Source: Stenotrophomonas sp. Marseille-Q4652 (lineage in GTDB: Bacteria > Pseudomonadota > Gammaproteobacteria > Xanthomonadales > Xanthomonadaceae). From it: a stretch of 64,000 bases of DNA. The stretch is taken from NCBI RefSeq assembly GCF_916618915.1, contig NZ_CAKAKE010000001.1:1240001-1304000 (forward strand), given 5' to 3'. A program made the position numbers and the translations under genes. Below the pieces are notes generated by a model. It did not search any database and had not been told where the DNA came from. It worked only from the letters and a program-made list of their open reading frames with translations. Below are positions 56,755-64,000 of the stretch, in pieces (the first letter of the stretch is position 1; each line of letters opens with the position of its first letter).

Positions 56755-57960
56755 ATGACCAAGCAAATCCAGGACGCCTACATCGTCGCCGCCACCCGCA
56801 CTCCGGTCGGCAAGGCCCCGAAAGGCATGTTCCGCAATACCCGCCCCGATGACATGCTCGCCCACGTGCTGCGCAGCGTCGTCGCCCAGGCCCCGGGCAT
56901 CGATGTGAACCGCATCGATGACGCCATCATCGGCTGCGCCATGCCCGAAGCCGAGCAGGGCATGAACGTGGCCCGCATCGGCGTGCTGCTGGCCGGCCTG
57001 CCCAATACCGTTGCCGCCCAGACCGTCAACCGTTTCTGCTCCTCCGGCCTGCAGGCCGTGGCCATGGCCGCTGACCAGATCCGTCTGGGCAATGCCGACC
57101 TGATGCTGGCCGGCGGCACCGAATCGATGTCGATGGTGCCGATGATGGGCAACAAGATCGCCATGGCCCCGAGCGTGTTCGACAACGACCACGTCGCCAT
57201 CGCCTACGGCATGGGCATCACCGCCGAGAAGGTGGCGGAAGAGTGGAAGGTCAGCCGCGAGGACCAGGACGCCTTCGCCCTGGCTTCGCACCAGAAGGCC
57301 CTGGCCGCGATCGCCAATGGTGAATTCAAGGACGAGATCAGCCCGTACGAGATCGTCTCGCACCTGCCGGATGCCGCCAGCGGCAAGATCATCACCCGCA
57401 ACAAAACGGTGGATACCGATGAAGGCCCGCGCGCCGAGTCCTCGCTCGAGGGCCTGGCCAAGCTCAAGCCTGTGTTCCGCAACGGCGCTTTCGGCGGTTC
57501 GGTCACCGCCGGCAACTCCTCGCAGATGAGCGACGGTGCCGGTGCGGTGCTGCTGGCCTCCGAACAGGCGATCAAGGACTACGGCCTGACCCCGCTGGCT
57601 CGCTTTGTAAGCTTCTCGGTGGCCGGCGTGCGCCCGGAAGTGATGGGCATCGGCCCGATCGAGGCGATCCCGAAGGCACTCAAGCAGGCCGGCCTGAGCC
57701 AGGACCAGCTGGACTGGATCGAGCTCAACGAAGCCTTCGCTGCCCAGGCCCTGGCGGTGACCCGCACCTGCGGTCTGGACCCGGACAAGATCAACCCGCT
57801 GGGCGGCGCCATCGCCCTGGGCCACCCGCTGGGCGCCACCGGTGCGATCCGTACCGCCACCATTGTCCACGGCCTGCGCCGTCGCCAGCAGAAGTACGGC
57901 ATGGTGACCATGTGCATTGGCACCGGCATGGGCGCAGCGGGGATCTTCGAATCACTGTAA
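56755..57960 (+). CDS. fadA: Acetyl-CoA acyltransferase (3-ketoacyl-CoA thiolase)
   Basis: 401 residues. Nucleophile Cys in VNRFCSSGLQAVAMA (about residue 94), His in GHPLGATGAIRT and second Cys in CIGTGMGAAGIFE. It performs the thiolytic step of beta-oxidation with the upstream FadB. A terminator follows 22 bases after the stop. Confidence 0.97.
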   Translation: MTKQIQDAYIVAATRTPVGKAPKGMFRNTRPDDMLAHVLRSVVAQAPGIDVNRIDDAIIGCAMPEAEQGMNVARIGVLLAGLPNTVAAQTVNRFCSSGLQAVAMAADQIRLGNADLMLAGGTESMSMVPMMGNKIAMAPSVFDNDHVAIAYGMGITAEKVAEEWKVSREDQDAFALASHQKALAAIANGEFKDEISPYEIVSHLPDAASGKIITRNKTVDTDEGPRAESSLEGLAKLKPVFRNGAFGGSVTAGNSSQMSDGAGAVLLASEQAIKDYGLTPLARFVSFSVAGVRPEVMGIGPIEAIPKALKQAGLSQDQLDWIELNEAFAAQALAVTRTCGLDPDKINPLGGAIALGHPLGATGAIRTATIVHGLRRRQQKYGMVTMCIGTGMGAAGIFESL

Positions 57961-57981
57961 GCAACGGGTCGTGATCCACGG

Positions 57982-58011
57982 AAAAGGCGGCCACTGGCCG
58001 CCTTTTCTTTT
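57982..58011 (+). terminator. Terminator after fadA
   Basis: AAAAGGCGGCC (57982-57992) and GGCCGCCTTTT (57996-58006) with an ACT loop, followed by CTTTTT. Confidence 0.9.
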
Positions 58012-58066
58012 TAGGTTGGGTGGACTTAGTGATGTCCGCCGAGGAACGGCCAGCCAATACCTCGAC

Positions 58067-58095
58067 AAAAAAGGCGGCCGTTGGGCCGCCTTTTT
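58067..58095 (-). terminator. Terminator after galU
   Basis: AAGGCGGCC and GGCCGCCTTTTT-type arms at 58067-58079 and 58084-58095, a near copy of the fadA terminator. On the minus strand it is followed by T; it is bidirectional and lies 15 bases after the galU stop. Confidence 0.85.
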
Positions 58096-58110
58096 CAAAC
58101 ACGAGCTTGA

Positions 58111-58986
58111 TCAGGAATCGGCCAGCATCTCGCGAAGCTTCTCTCGAGCCGGACGTGCCAGCTTGTCGCTCTCCAGCGCGAAACGGATCGTGGCTTCCAC
58201 CAGGCCGAGGTGGGTACCGCAGTCAAAGCGGGTGCCCTCGAAGCGGTAAGCGTCCACCGCCTCTTCCTTCAGCAGCGCGGCGATCGCGTCGGTCAGCTGG
58301 ATCTCCCCGCCGGCTCCGGTGCCGGTGGCTTCCAGCAGTTCAAAGATCTTCGGACTCAGGACATAGCGACCGACCACGGCCAGGTCACTCGGGGCATCTT
58401 CCGGCTTGGGCTTCTCGACGATCCCGGAGATGCGCCCCTTGCGGCCGTCAAACGCGTCGGTCGCCACGATGCCGTAGCTGGCGGTCTTGTCATGGGGCAC
58501 GTCTTCGACGGCGATGACGCTTGCACCCGTCGCCTCGTTGACGTCCGCCATCTGCTTGAGCGCGCCGTCGCCACGGTTCCAGATCAGGTCGTCGGGCAGC
58601 AGCACGGCGAACGGCTCGTCGCCCACGATCGACTTCGCGCACAGCACGGCGTGGCCCAGGCCCAGCGCCTCGGCCTGGGTGACGAAAACCGCACGCACGC
58701 CCTTCGGCAGTACATCGCGGATCAGGTCAAGCTGTTCCTGCTTGCCGGCCTTCTCCAGCTTCTGCTCGAGCTCGTAGGCCTTATCGAAATAATCGGCGAC
58801 CGCATGCTTGTAGCGGTTGGTAATGAAGATCAGGGTGTCGCATCCTGCTTCGATCGCCTCATCCACCGCGTACTGGATCAACGGCCGATCAATGATCGGC
58901 AGCATTTCCTTGGGGACGGTCTTGGTCGCGGGCAGGAACCGGGTGCCCAGCCCCGCGACAGGAAATACTGCTTTACGGACTCGCAT
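58111..58986 (-). CDS. galU: UTP-glucose-1-phosphate uridylyltransferase
   Basis: 291 residues from MRVRKAVFPVAGLGTRFLPA; a longer frame upstream belongs to the capD end. Motifs GLGTRFLPATKTVPKEMLPI and the QAEALGLGHAVLCA loop are standard. Makes UDP-glucose for lipopolysaccharide and exopolysaccharide. Next to capD and a glycosyltransferase gene, so this is an envelope sugar cluster. Confidence 0.97.
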   Translation of the reverse strand: MRVRKAVFPVAGLGTRFLPATKTVPKEMLPIIDRPLIQYAVDEAIEAGCDTLIFITNRYKHAVADYFDKAYELEQKLEKAGKQEQLDLIRDVLPKGVRAVFVTQAEALGLGHAVLCAKSIVGDEPFAVLLPDDLIWNRGDGALKQMADVNEATGASVIAVEDVPHDKTASYGIVATDAFDGRKGRISGIVEKPKPEDAPSDLAVVGRYVLSPKIFELLEATGTGAGGEIQLTDAIAALLKEEAVDAYRFEGTRFDCGTHLGLVEATIRFALESDKLARPAREKLREMLADS

Positions 58987-58991
58987 GCGTT

Positions 58992-60896
58992 CTAAATCCT
59001 CTTCGCTTCTCGTGCAGGAAAGGGAACCACAGTAGCCGAACGATCGTCCCCGACATGTGACACCGGATGGAACTCCGGCATCGTGGCAAACAGGATCGAG
59101 CTCATGGCCTGGATGTCGTAGGTCGCCACCGCCTCGCGCAGCTTCGGAAGGTTGGTCAGCACCAGATCCCGGGAGAATGCCCGCGCTCCCGCCTCCAGTA
59201 TCTTGGGATGGGCGGTTGGCCGATAGTCCTCGTCCGGGTAGAAGAGCGTTTCGTGCAACTTCTCGCCCGGGCGCAATCCGGTGTAGATGATAGAAATGTC
59301 CCGGCCCGGCTGCTTTCCCGCCAAGCGGATCATTTGTTCGGCGAGCACGCGGATCGGCACCGGCTCGCCCATGTCCAGGGTATAGACCGCGCCACGGGAG
59401 GCAGACGCTGCAGCCTGGAGGATCAGCTGGCATGCCTCGGGGATGGTCATGAAGAAGCGCGATACTTCGGGATCGGTAACCGTCACCGGCCCGCCCCTGA
59501 GTATCTGCTCACGGAAAAGCGGCACCACTGAGCCCGCGGAGTCCAGCACGTTGCCAAAACGCACCGCAACGAAACGGGTGGCACTCGCCTTCTGGTCCAA
59601 CGCCTGGCAGATCATCTCCGCATAGCGCTTGGTTGCACCCAGTGCATTGGCCGGTTCAACGGCCTTGTCGGTAGAAATGAAGACCACGCTGGCCACTCCC
59701 GCCTCCGCGCAGGAGCGCGCCACGGTTTCCGTTGCCAGAATGTTGTTCTTGACTGCCGCGCGCAGTTGGCTTTCCAGCAACGGTACCTGCTTGTAGGCCG
59801 CGGCGTGGAAGACCGCATCGGGACGCGACTGCTTCAGTGCATGCTGGACAAGGGCAGGATCGCCACAATCGCCGAGCACGCAATCGACCTGCAGGTCAGG
59901 GAAACTGCGCTTCAGCTCGCCATGGATCTTGAGCAGAAGGAACTCGCTGATCTCGATAAGCATCAATCGCCCGGCACCGTGACGAGCGCACTGCCTGCAC
60001 AGTTCCGAGCCGATCGAGCCGCCGGCGCCGGTGATCAGGACAGTGCGACCGCCCAGCCACCCACGGATCAGGGTCCAGTCCGGCATGATGGGCTTGCGGC
60101 CGAGCAGATCCTCGATGGCGACTTCCTTCAGTTCGCCCGGAAGCGAGTGGCCCTCAAGGATGTCATGCAGCTTCGGGACCGTGCGGAACGGGAGTCCGGT
60201 ACTTTCGCAAATACCCACTACCCGCTGCATCCCAATGGCATCTAGGGTGGGGATCGCGATCACCAGCAATTTCGCCGCGGTCTCGCGCGCAACCAATCCC
60301 GCGTCATCCAACGTGCCAAGGATCGGCAGCCCTTGGAGCTTGGCTCCGTGCAGGTGTGGGGAATCGTCAAGGAAACCCACTGGTTGGTAGTTCCCGGACC
60401 GGCGCAGGTCGCGTACAAGCGCCTCTGCAGCCTGTCCAGCCCCGAGGATCAAAACCCGCTGCGCCCCGATATTGTTCTGCAGCGACTCGTGATCCTTCCA
60501 GGCCCGGTACAGCAGCCTTGGCGTACCGAGCAACGCCGACAAGGCGAACGGGTACATCACAAGCACTGAAAGCGGCACCCCGTCGAAACGCTTGTAGGCC
60601 AGCGCAAGAACGATGGCCACCAAGCCAATGAAGCTGGCTTTAAAGATGTTCATCAGGTCCGCGACGCTGGCGAAACGCCACAGGCCGCGGTACAACCCCA
60701 CCCGCCAAAAAACAATGCCCTGAACGGCGAGCACGATGAGGGTGTCGATGTTCATCAGCGGCAGCGCTGGGGCGGCCGGCATCAGGGCGAAACGTCCGGC
60801 ATGCAGCAGTTGCCAGCATGCCCAGACCATCGTCAGGTCATGCAGCACGATAGCCATGCGGGGGGCGGTTGCCCTGATACGTTCCCGGAAACTCAT
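58992..60896 (-). CDS. CapD/PglF-type nucleotide-sugar 4,6-dehydratase
   Basis: 634 residues. Four N-terminal membrane helices (about 15-130), a CoA-binding-like first nucleotide domain (VLILGAGQAAEALVR), then the SDR domain with TVLITGAGGSIGSELCRQ (about 285-303), FISTDKAVEPANALGATKR and FGNVLDSAGSVVPLFREQI. Dehydrates UDP-GlcNAc-type sugars at the inner membrane for O-antigen or capsule. Overlaps the glycosyltransferase gene by four bases. Confidence 0.93.
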   Translation of the reverse strand: MSFRERIRATAPRMAIVLHDLTMVWACWQLLHAGRFALMPAAPALPLMNIDTLIVLAVQGIVFWRVGLYRGLWRFASVADLMNIFKASFIGLVAIVLALAYKRFDGVPLSVLVMYPFALSALLGTPRLLYRAWKDHESLQNNIGAQRVLILGAGQAAEALVRDLRRSGNYQPVGFLDDSPHLHGAKLQGLPILGTLDDAGLVARETAAKLLVIAIPTLDAIGMQRVVGICESTGLPFRTVPKLHDILEGHSLPGELKEVAIEDLLGRKPIMPDWTLIRGWLGGRTVLITGAGGSIGSELCRQCARHGAGRLMLIEISEFLLLKIHGELKRSFPDLQVDCVLGDCGDPALVQHALKQSRPDAVFHAAAYKQVPLLESQLRAAVKNNILATETVARSCAEAGVASVVFISTDKAVEPANALGATKRYAEMICQALDQKASATRFVAVRFGNVLDSAGSVVPLFREQILRGGPVTVTDPEVSRFFMTIPEACQLILQAAASASRGAVYTLDMGEPVPIRVLAEQMIRLAGKQPGRDISIIYTGLRPGEKLHETLFYPDEDYRPTAHPKILEAGARAFSRDLVLTNLPKLREAVATYDIQAMSSILFATMPEFHPVSHVGDDRSATVVPFPAREAKRI

Positions 60897-61882
60897 GGAG
60901 TACTTCCCTTTGATTCAAGATTCCTGCGCATGACCCACCACAGGACGGTGGCCACTGCTATCCATGCAGCCGCCGCCAGCGTGGCAAATGCCACAGGCGG
61001 ACGGTATGCCACCAAGAATCCAGCGATTGTAACGCTAGCGACACTGAATACAGCATATGCCGAAGTTATAACGGCATGGCTTGAACCAACTTGAACAAGT
61101 CGTTGGTAAAGATGTTCGCGATGCGCTTCCATCCATCGCTTGCCGGAAAGCATGCGGGACATCAGCGTGAAGCTGGCGTCCACAAGAAATGCCGTCATCG
61201 GCATCACTAGCACCAGCCAGTTGAGCTCCGTGGTCAGGGTCGTGAGCGCCAAGAGAGCCGCAAGGGCATAGCCCAAGGCGCCGCTTCCCACGTCCCCGAG
61301 GAATATCCGTGCTTTGGGAAAGTTGAATGGCAAGAAACCCAGGCACGCTGCGGCGAGTATCCAGCCGATCCAAGCAAGGCCGACCGGTAGCGCCAAGGCC
61401 AGGGCGGTGGCGACAAGGATCGCCTGGGTCACCGCTAGGCCATTGATCCCATCCATGAAATTCCAGATGTTGATCAGCGAGGCTGTAAACACCGCCACGA
61501 GCACCGCATGGAACGGCCCCGCGCCGGCTCGCCAGAGCATCAGCGCAAGCAGCGCCGAGGCTGAAGCGTGCACAGCCAACCTCAACATTGCAGGAAGGGG
61601 CCGATGATCATCCCACCAGCCGATACCCGCCACCATCGCTAGGCCCACGGAGAAGCCACCCGCGTAAAGGGCTTGAGCCGGCCAGATGCAGGCTGCGGCC
61701 GCACTGGCCATCAACAGGACCAAGACGATCGCCACGCCCCCTCCCCGAGGAGTCGCAATCACGTGGCTGCGCCGATCATCCGGGTGGTCCAGCAGATTAC
61801 GGCGCAGCGCGTAATGTCGCGCAAGGAAGGTGAACAGCGAGGCGGCCAAGACGGCCCCCGACAATACCAACGCCAGCGGCAT
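60893..61882 (-). CDS. WecA/MraY-family undecaprenyl-phosphate sugar transferase
   Basis: 329 residues from MPLALVLSGAVLAASLFTFL; the start overlaps the lapB stop (TGATG). About ten membrane helices. Motifs: SHVIATPRGGGVAIV, WWDDHRPLP, NIWNFMDGINGLAV and FLGDVGSGALGY, the D-rich catalytic signature of this family. It probably loads the first sugar onto undecaprenyl phosphate for O-antigen. Confidence 0.93.
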   Translation of the reverse strand: MPLALVLSGAVLAASLFTFLARHYALRRNLLDHPDDRRSHVIATPRGGGVAIVLVLLMASAAAACIWPAQALYAGGFSVGLAMVAGIGWWDDHRPLPAMLRLAVHASASALLALMLWRAGAGPFHAVLVAVFTASLINIWNFMDGINGLAVTQAILVATALALALPVGLAWIGWILAAACLGFLPFNFPKARIFLGDVGSGALGYALAALLALTTLTTELNWLVLVMPMTAFLVDASFTLMSRMLSGKRWMEAHREHLYQRLVQVGSSHAVITSAYAVFSVASVTIAGFLVAYRPPVAFATLAAAAWIAVATVLWWVMRRNLESKGSTP

Positions 61883-63060
61883 CACAGAACCGCGAAATTG
61901 AGCAGGGGCTTGACCGAGCCCCACTCCTTGCAGCTCGGGCACTGCCAGTGATGGGTGCGGGCACCAAAGCCGCAGCGCGTGCAGCGATAGGCCGGGTTGC
62001 GCACCAGCAGCTGGTCGGTGATGTGCTTGAGGTCATGCAGCGTGGCAGTCGGGTCGGCGCCCTCGGCCAGGGTCAGGTCGATCAGGGCGGACTCGCCCCG
62101 AACAGAGGGACGATCCTTGAGCTGGGCCCCCAGATAGGCGCGCGCCGGGGCGACACCTTCCTGCTCCTCCATCAGCCGGGCCAGCGCCAGTACCGGGGCA
62201 ATGCCACGGTAATGTTCGGTCATTTCCGACAGGAACGCCCGCGCACCGGCGATGTCGCCGACCTTGCGGTAGTTCTCCAGCAGCTTGGGCAGGATCTCGG
62301 GCAGGTAATCCGGATCGTTGCGGGCGGCCCGTTCGAACGCGCGCACGGAGGCCTCGGCATTGCCGGCGTCCGCTTCCAGGCGCCCTTCCAGGATGCCCGC
62401 GCGCACGGACATCGCATCGGCCGCGTAGGCGCGGGCGATGGCCGCCCTGGCCTGCTCGATCTCGCCCGCGCTGCGCAGGCGCTCGGCCAGTTCGCATTCG
62501 AACTGGCCAATCAGCTTGCCCATTGGCTCGCCGGTGACTTCCTCGTACCGGGTGGCGTTGTCGATTGCCTTCTCCCAGTCGCGCTCGGCCTGGTAGATAC
62601 CGATCAGGTGCTTGAGCGCCTGCGGGGCGCGCTGGTCGATCTGCGCCAGGTCGGTGAACACCGTCTCGGCACGATCCAGCAGGCCGGACTTCATGTAGTC
62701 CTCGCCCAGTGCAAGCAGGGCCTGTACGCGCTGGGCGTCACTGAGGTCCATGCGCCCCACCAGCCCCTGGTGCAGGCGGATGGCACGGTCGACCTCACCG
62801 CGGCGACGGAACAGGTGGCCGAGCGCAAGCTGCGTCTCGAAGGTCTCCTTGTCCAGTTCGGCGATGTGCAGGAACAGCTCGATGGCCTTGTCAGGCTGCT
62901 CGTTGAGAAGGTAGTTCAGGCCACGGAAATAAGTACCCGACAGCCGGCTGACCTGGGTATCGCCATGACGCTGCCCGCCACGACGACCGATGACCCAGCC
63001 GCTCAGCGCCGCCAGCGGCAGGAACAGGAAAAACCAGAACCACTCGGAAACGAATTCCAT
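61882..63060 (-). CDS. lapB: LapB, lipopolysaccharide assembly protein
   Basis: 392 residues. One N-terminal membrane helix (about 7-24), nine or so TPR repeats and a C-terminal rubredoxin-like metal site with CTRCGFGARTHHWQCPSCKE. It regulates LpxC turnover and coordinates LPS synthesis. Six bases after lapA, as in E. coli (yciS-yciM). Confidence 0.96.
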   Translation of the reverse strand: MEFVSEWFWFFLFLPLAALSGWVIGRRGGQRHGDTQVSRLSGTYFRGLNYLLNEQPDKAIELFLHIAELDKETFETQLALGHLFRRRGEVDRAIRLHQGLVGRMDLSDAQRVQALLALGEDYMKSGLLDRAETVFTDLAQIDQRAPQALKHLIGIYQAERDWEKAIDNATRYEEVTGEPMGKLIGQFECELAERLRSAGEIEQARAAIARAYAADAMSVRAGILEGRLEADAGNAEASVRAFERAARNDPDYLPEILPKLLENYRKVGDIAGARAFLSEMTEHYRGIAPVLALARLMEEQEGVAPARAYLGAQLKDRPSVRGESALIDLTLAEGADPTATLHDLKHITDQLLVRNPAYRCTRCGFGARTHHWQCPSCKEWGSVKPLLNFAVL

Positions 63061-63066
63061 CGGCGA

Positions 63067-63360
63067 TCAATGTCCGTCAAAAGGATTGGGGATGGGAGCG
63101 GCAACCTGCGCCTGGTCGCGGACCTGCAGCGCCTTGTTGGCGCGACGCAGACGTGCGTAAAGCGGAATGACCACTCCTGCGGCCACCAGTGCACCACCCA
63201 GCAGGGTGCCCAGCACCAGGGAAACGATAATGGCGATACCCGACGTGGTGCGCAGCGCCCAGAAGCCGAGACTGACCTCGATGCTGTCGGAATTGAGCGA
63301 GCCGACGACCAGCCCGCCTACCAGCACGGCCAGCAATATCAAAAGGCGCACGACCTTCAT
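63067..63360 (-). CDS. lapA: LapA, DUF1049 membrane protein
   Basis: 97 residues with two membrane helices (about 3-22 and 42-65) and a cytosolic helix tail. Partner of lapB. Typical length. Confidence 0.94.
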   Translation of the reverse strand: MKVVRLLILLAVLVGGLVVGSLNSDSIEVSLGFWALRTTSGIAIIVSLVLGTLLGGALVAAGVVIPLYARLRRANKALQVRDQAQVAAPIPNPFDGH

Positions 63361-63428
63361 GCGGAAACTCCAGTTCGGAAGCGGGAAGCTTATCCGACCA
63401 GGGAAACACCGTCTGGTGCCCTGCTGGA

Positions 63429-63734
63429 TCAGCCTTGGTCTTCTTCCAGCGGAACCACGTCGCTGACGCGTTCGCGCAATTCCTTGCCAGGCTTGAAATG
63501 CGGGACATGCTTGCCCGGCAGCGCGACCGACTCACCGGTCTTGGGATTGCGACCCAGCCGCGGCGGACGGTAATGCAGCGAAAAACTGCCGAATCCACGG
63601 ATCTCGATGCGGTCGCCGCCGGACAGCGCGCCACCCATCATCTCCAGCAACGACTTCACGGCCAGATCGACATCGTCCGACTTCAGATGCGCCTGTCGGC
63701 GCGCCAGGATTTCGATCAGCTCGGATTTGGTCAT
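63429..63734 (-). CDS. ihfB: IHF beta subunit
   Basis: 101 residues. HU/IHF fold with [20 protein letters not shown], the arm segment [10 protein letters not shown] and [14 protein letters not shown]. With IhfA it bends DNA; the integration host factor can assist ICE integrases too. Located between rpsA and lapA as in other gammaproteobacteria. Confidence 0.97.
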   Translation of the reverse strand: MTKSELIEILARRQAHLKSDDVDLAVKSLLEMMGGALSGGDRIEIRGFGSFSLHYRPPRLGRNPKTGESVALPGKHVPHFKPGKELRERVSDVVPLEEDQG

Positions 63735-63761
63735 TGGGCTCTTCCTGGACTCCAACCCTGA

Positions 63762-63788
63762 AGCGGCCCGGACAGGGTCCGGGCCGCT
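63762..63788. terminator. Hairpin between rpsA and ihfB
   Basis: AGCGGCCCGGAC (63762-63773) and GTCCGGGCCGCT (63777-63788) make a 12-base stem with a 3-base loop. There is no T-run, so termination would be weak; it may be a processing or stabilising structure in the rpsA-ihfB transcript. Confidence 0.5.
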
Positions 63789-63817
63789 CAGGCAAAACAA
63801 CTACAGCGAAAGGCCGA

Positions 63818-64000
63818 TTACTCGGACTTGTTGCCGTTCAGCTGCGCACGCAGCAGCGCACCCAGGCTGGTGGTACCGGTAGCGGCTTCGGTCGAGGTCT
63901 TGTTGAACTCGGCCAAGGCCTCCGCGGTCTCGGCTTCATCCTTGGCCTTGATCGACAGCTGCAGGGTACGGCCCTTGCGGTCCATGCCCACGAACTTGGC
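63818..64000 (-). CDS. rpsA: 30S ribosomal protein S1 (C-terminal part, rest outside window)
   Basis: 60 residues plus the TAA stop at 63818-63820. The visible end, with VGMDRKGRTLQLSIKAKD followed by AEFNK and LLRAQLNGNKSE, is the last S1 repeat and tail of ribosomal protein S1. Upstream of ihfB, as expected. Confidence 0.95.
   Translation of the reverse strand, partial: AKFVGMDRKGRTLQLSIKAKDEAETAEALAEFNKTSTEAATGTTSLGALLRAQLNGNKSE

Overview
The window has two parts. The right part (about 39.45-64 kb) is ordinary chromosome of a high-GC gammaproteobacterium, most likely Xanthomonadaceae and probably Stenotrophomonas. The reasons are the order guaA-guaB-folD-Kef-moeB-der-bamB-yfgM-rodZ-pilF-rlmN-ndk, then fadBA with a PsrA-type regulator, then galU-capD-WecA/MraY family-lapB-lapA-ihfB-rpsA. 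The genus is inference. The left part (1 to about 39.45 kb) is most of an integrative and conjugative element (ICE) with a Tn4371-like backbone, inserted at the 3' end of guaA. Its left end lies outside the window.

ICE layout, left to right: type IV secretion and coupling genes (trbJ partial, trbE, trbD, trbC, trbB, copG-like, traG), all minus strand with 4-base stop/start overlaps; an EexN-type lipoprotein and a LysR regulator; a potassium cargo block on the plus strand (TorF-type porin, kdpA, kdpB, kdpC, a PtsN-like gene broken by an in-frame stop, kdpD, kdpE); DNA processing and maintenance (DUF3363 relaxase, traF, DUF2840, a small partition protein, parA, three iterons, repA, an AlpA-type HTH, DUF2285, DUF2958); an AT-richer defence island (XRE regulator, TIR protein, caspase-like protease); DUF736; a padR-chrA chromate cassette; a leading-region-like block on the minus strand (small ORF, large ParB, DUF932, DUF2958, RadC); a DUF6988-type gene; a toxin-antitoxin-like pair; and a P4-type tyrosine integrase facing away from guaA.

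The most notable content is the TIR plus caspase-like pair at 26.2-27.6 kb, which matches the recently described TIR-activated caspase (type IV) Thoeris architecture. The second is a family of repeated GC-rich non-coding leaders upstream of several minus-strand backbone genes, including a block of about 120 bases repeated before DUF2958 and radC. These could be promoters active on single-stranded transferred DNA. Others are a perfect 30-base palindrome in front of the toxin-like gene, short direct repeats at the integrase/guaA junction, iterons between repA and parA, and KdpE-like direct repeats in front of the kdp block.

The genes suggest this working picture: the ICE excises via Int, replicates or is stabilised by RepA/ParA, is nicked by the relaxase, passes through the TraG/Trb channel, and pays its way with potassium scavenging, chromate efflux and an abortive-infection style anti-phage system.
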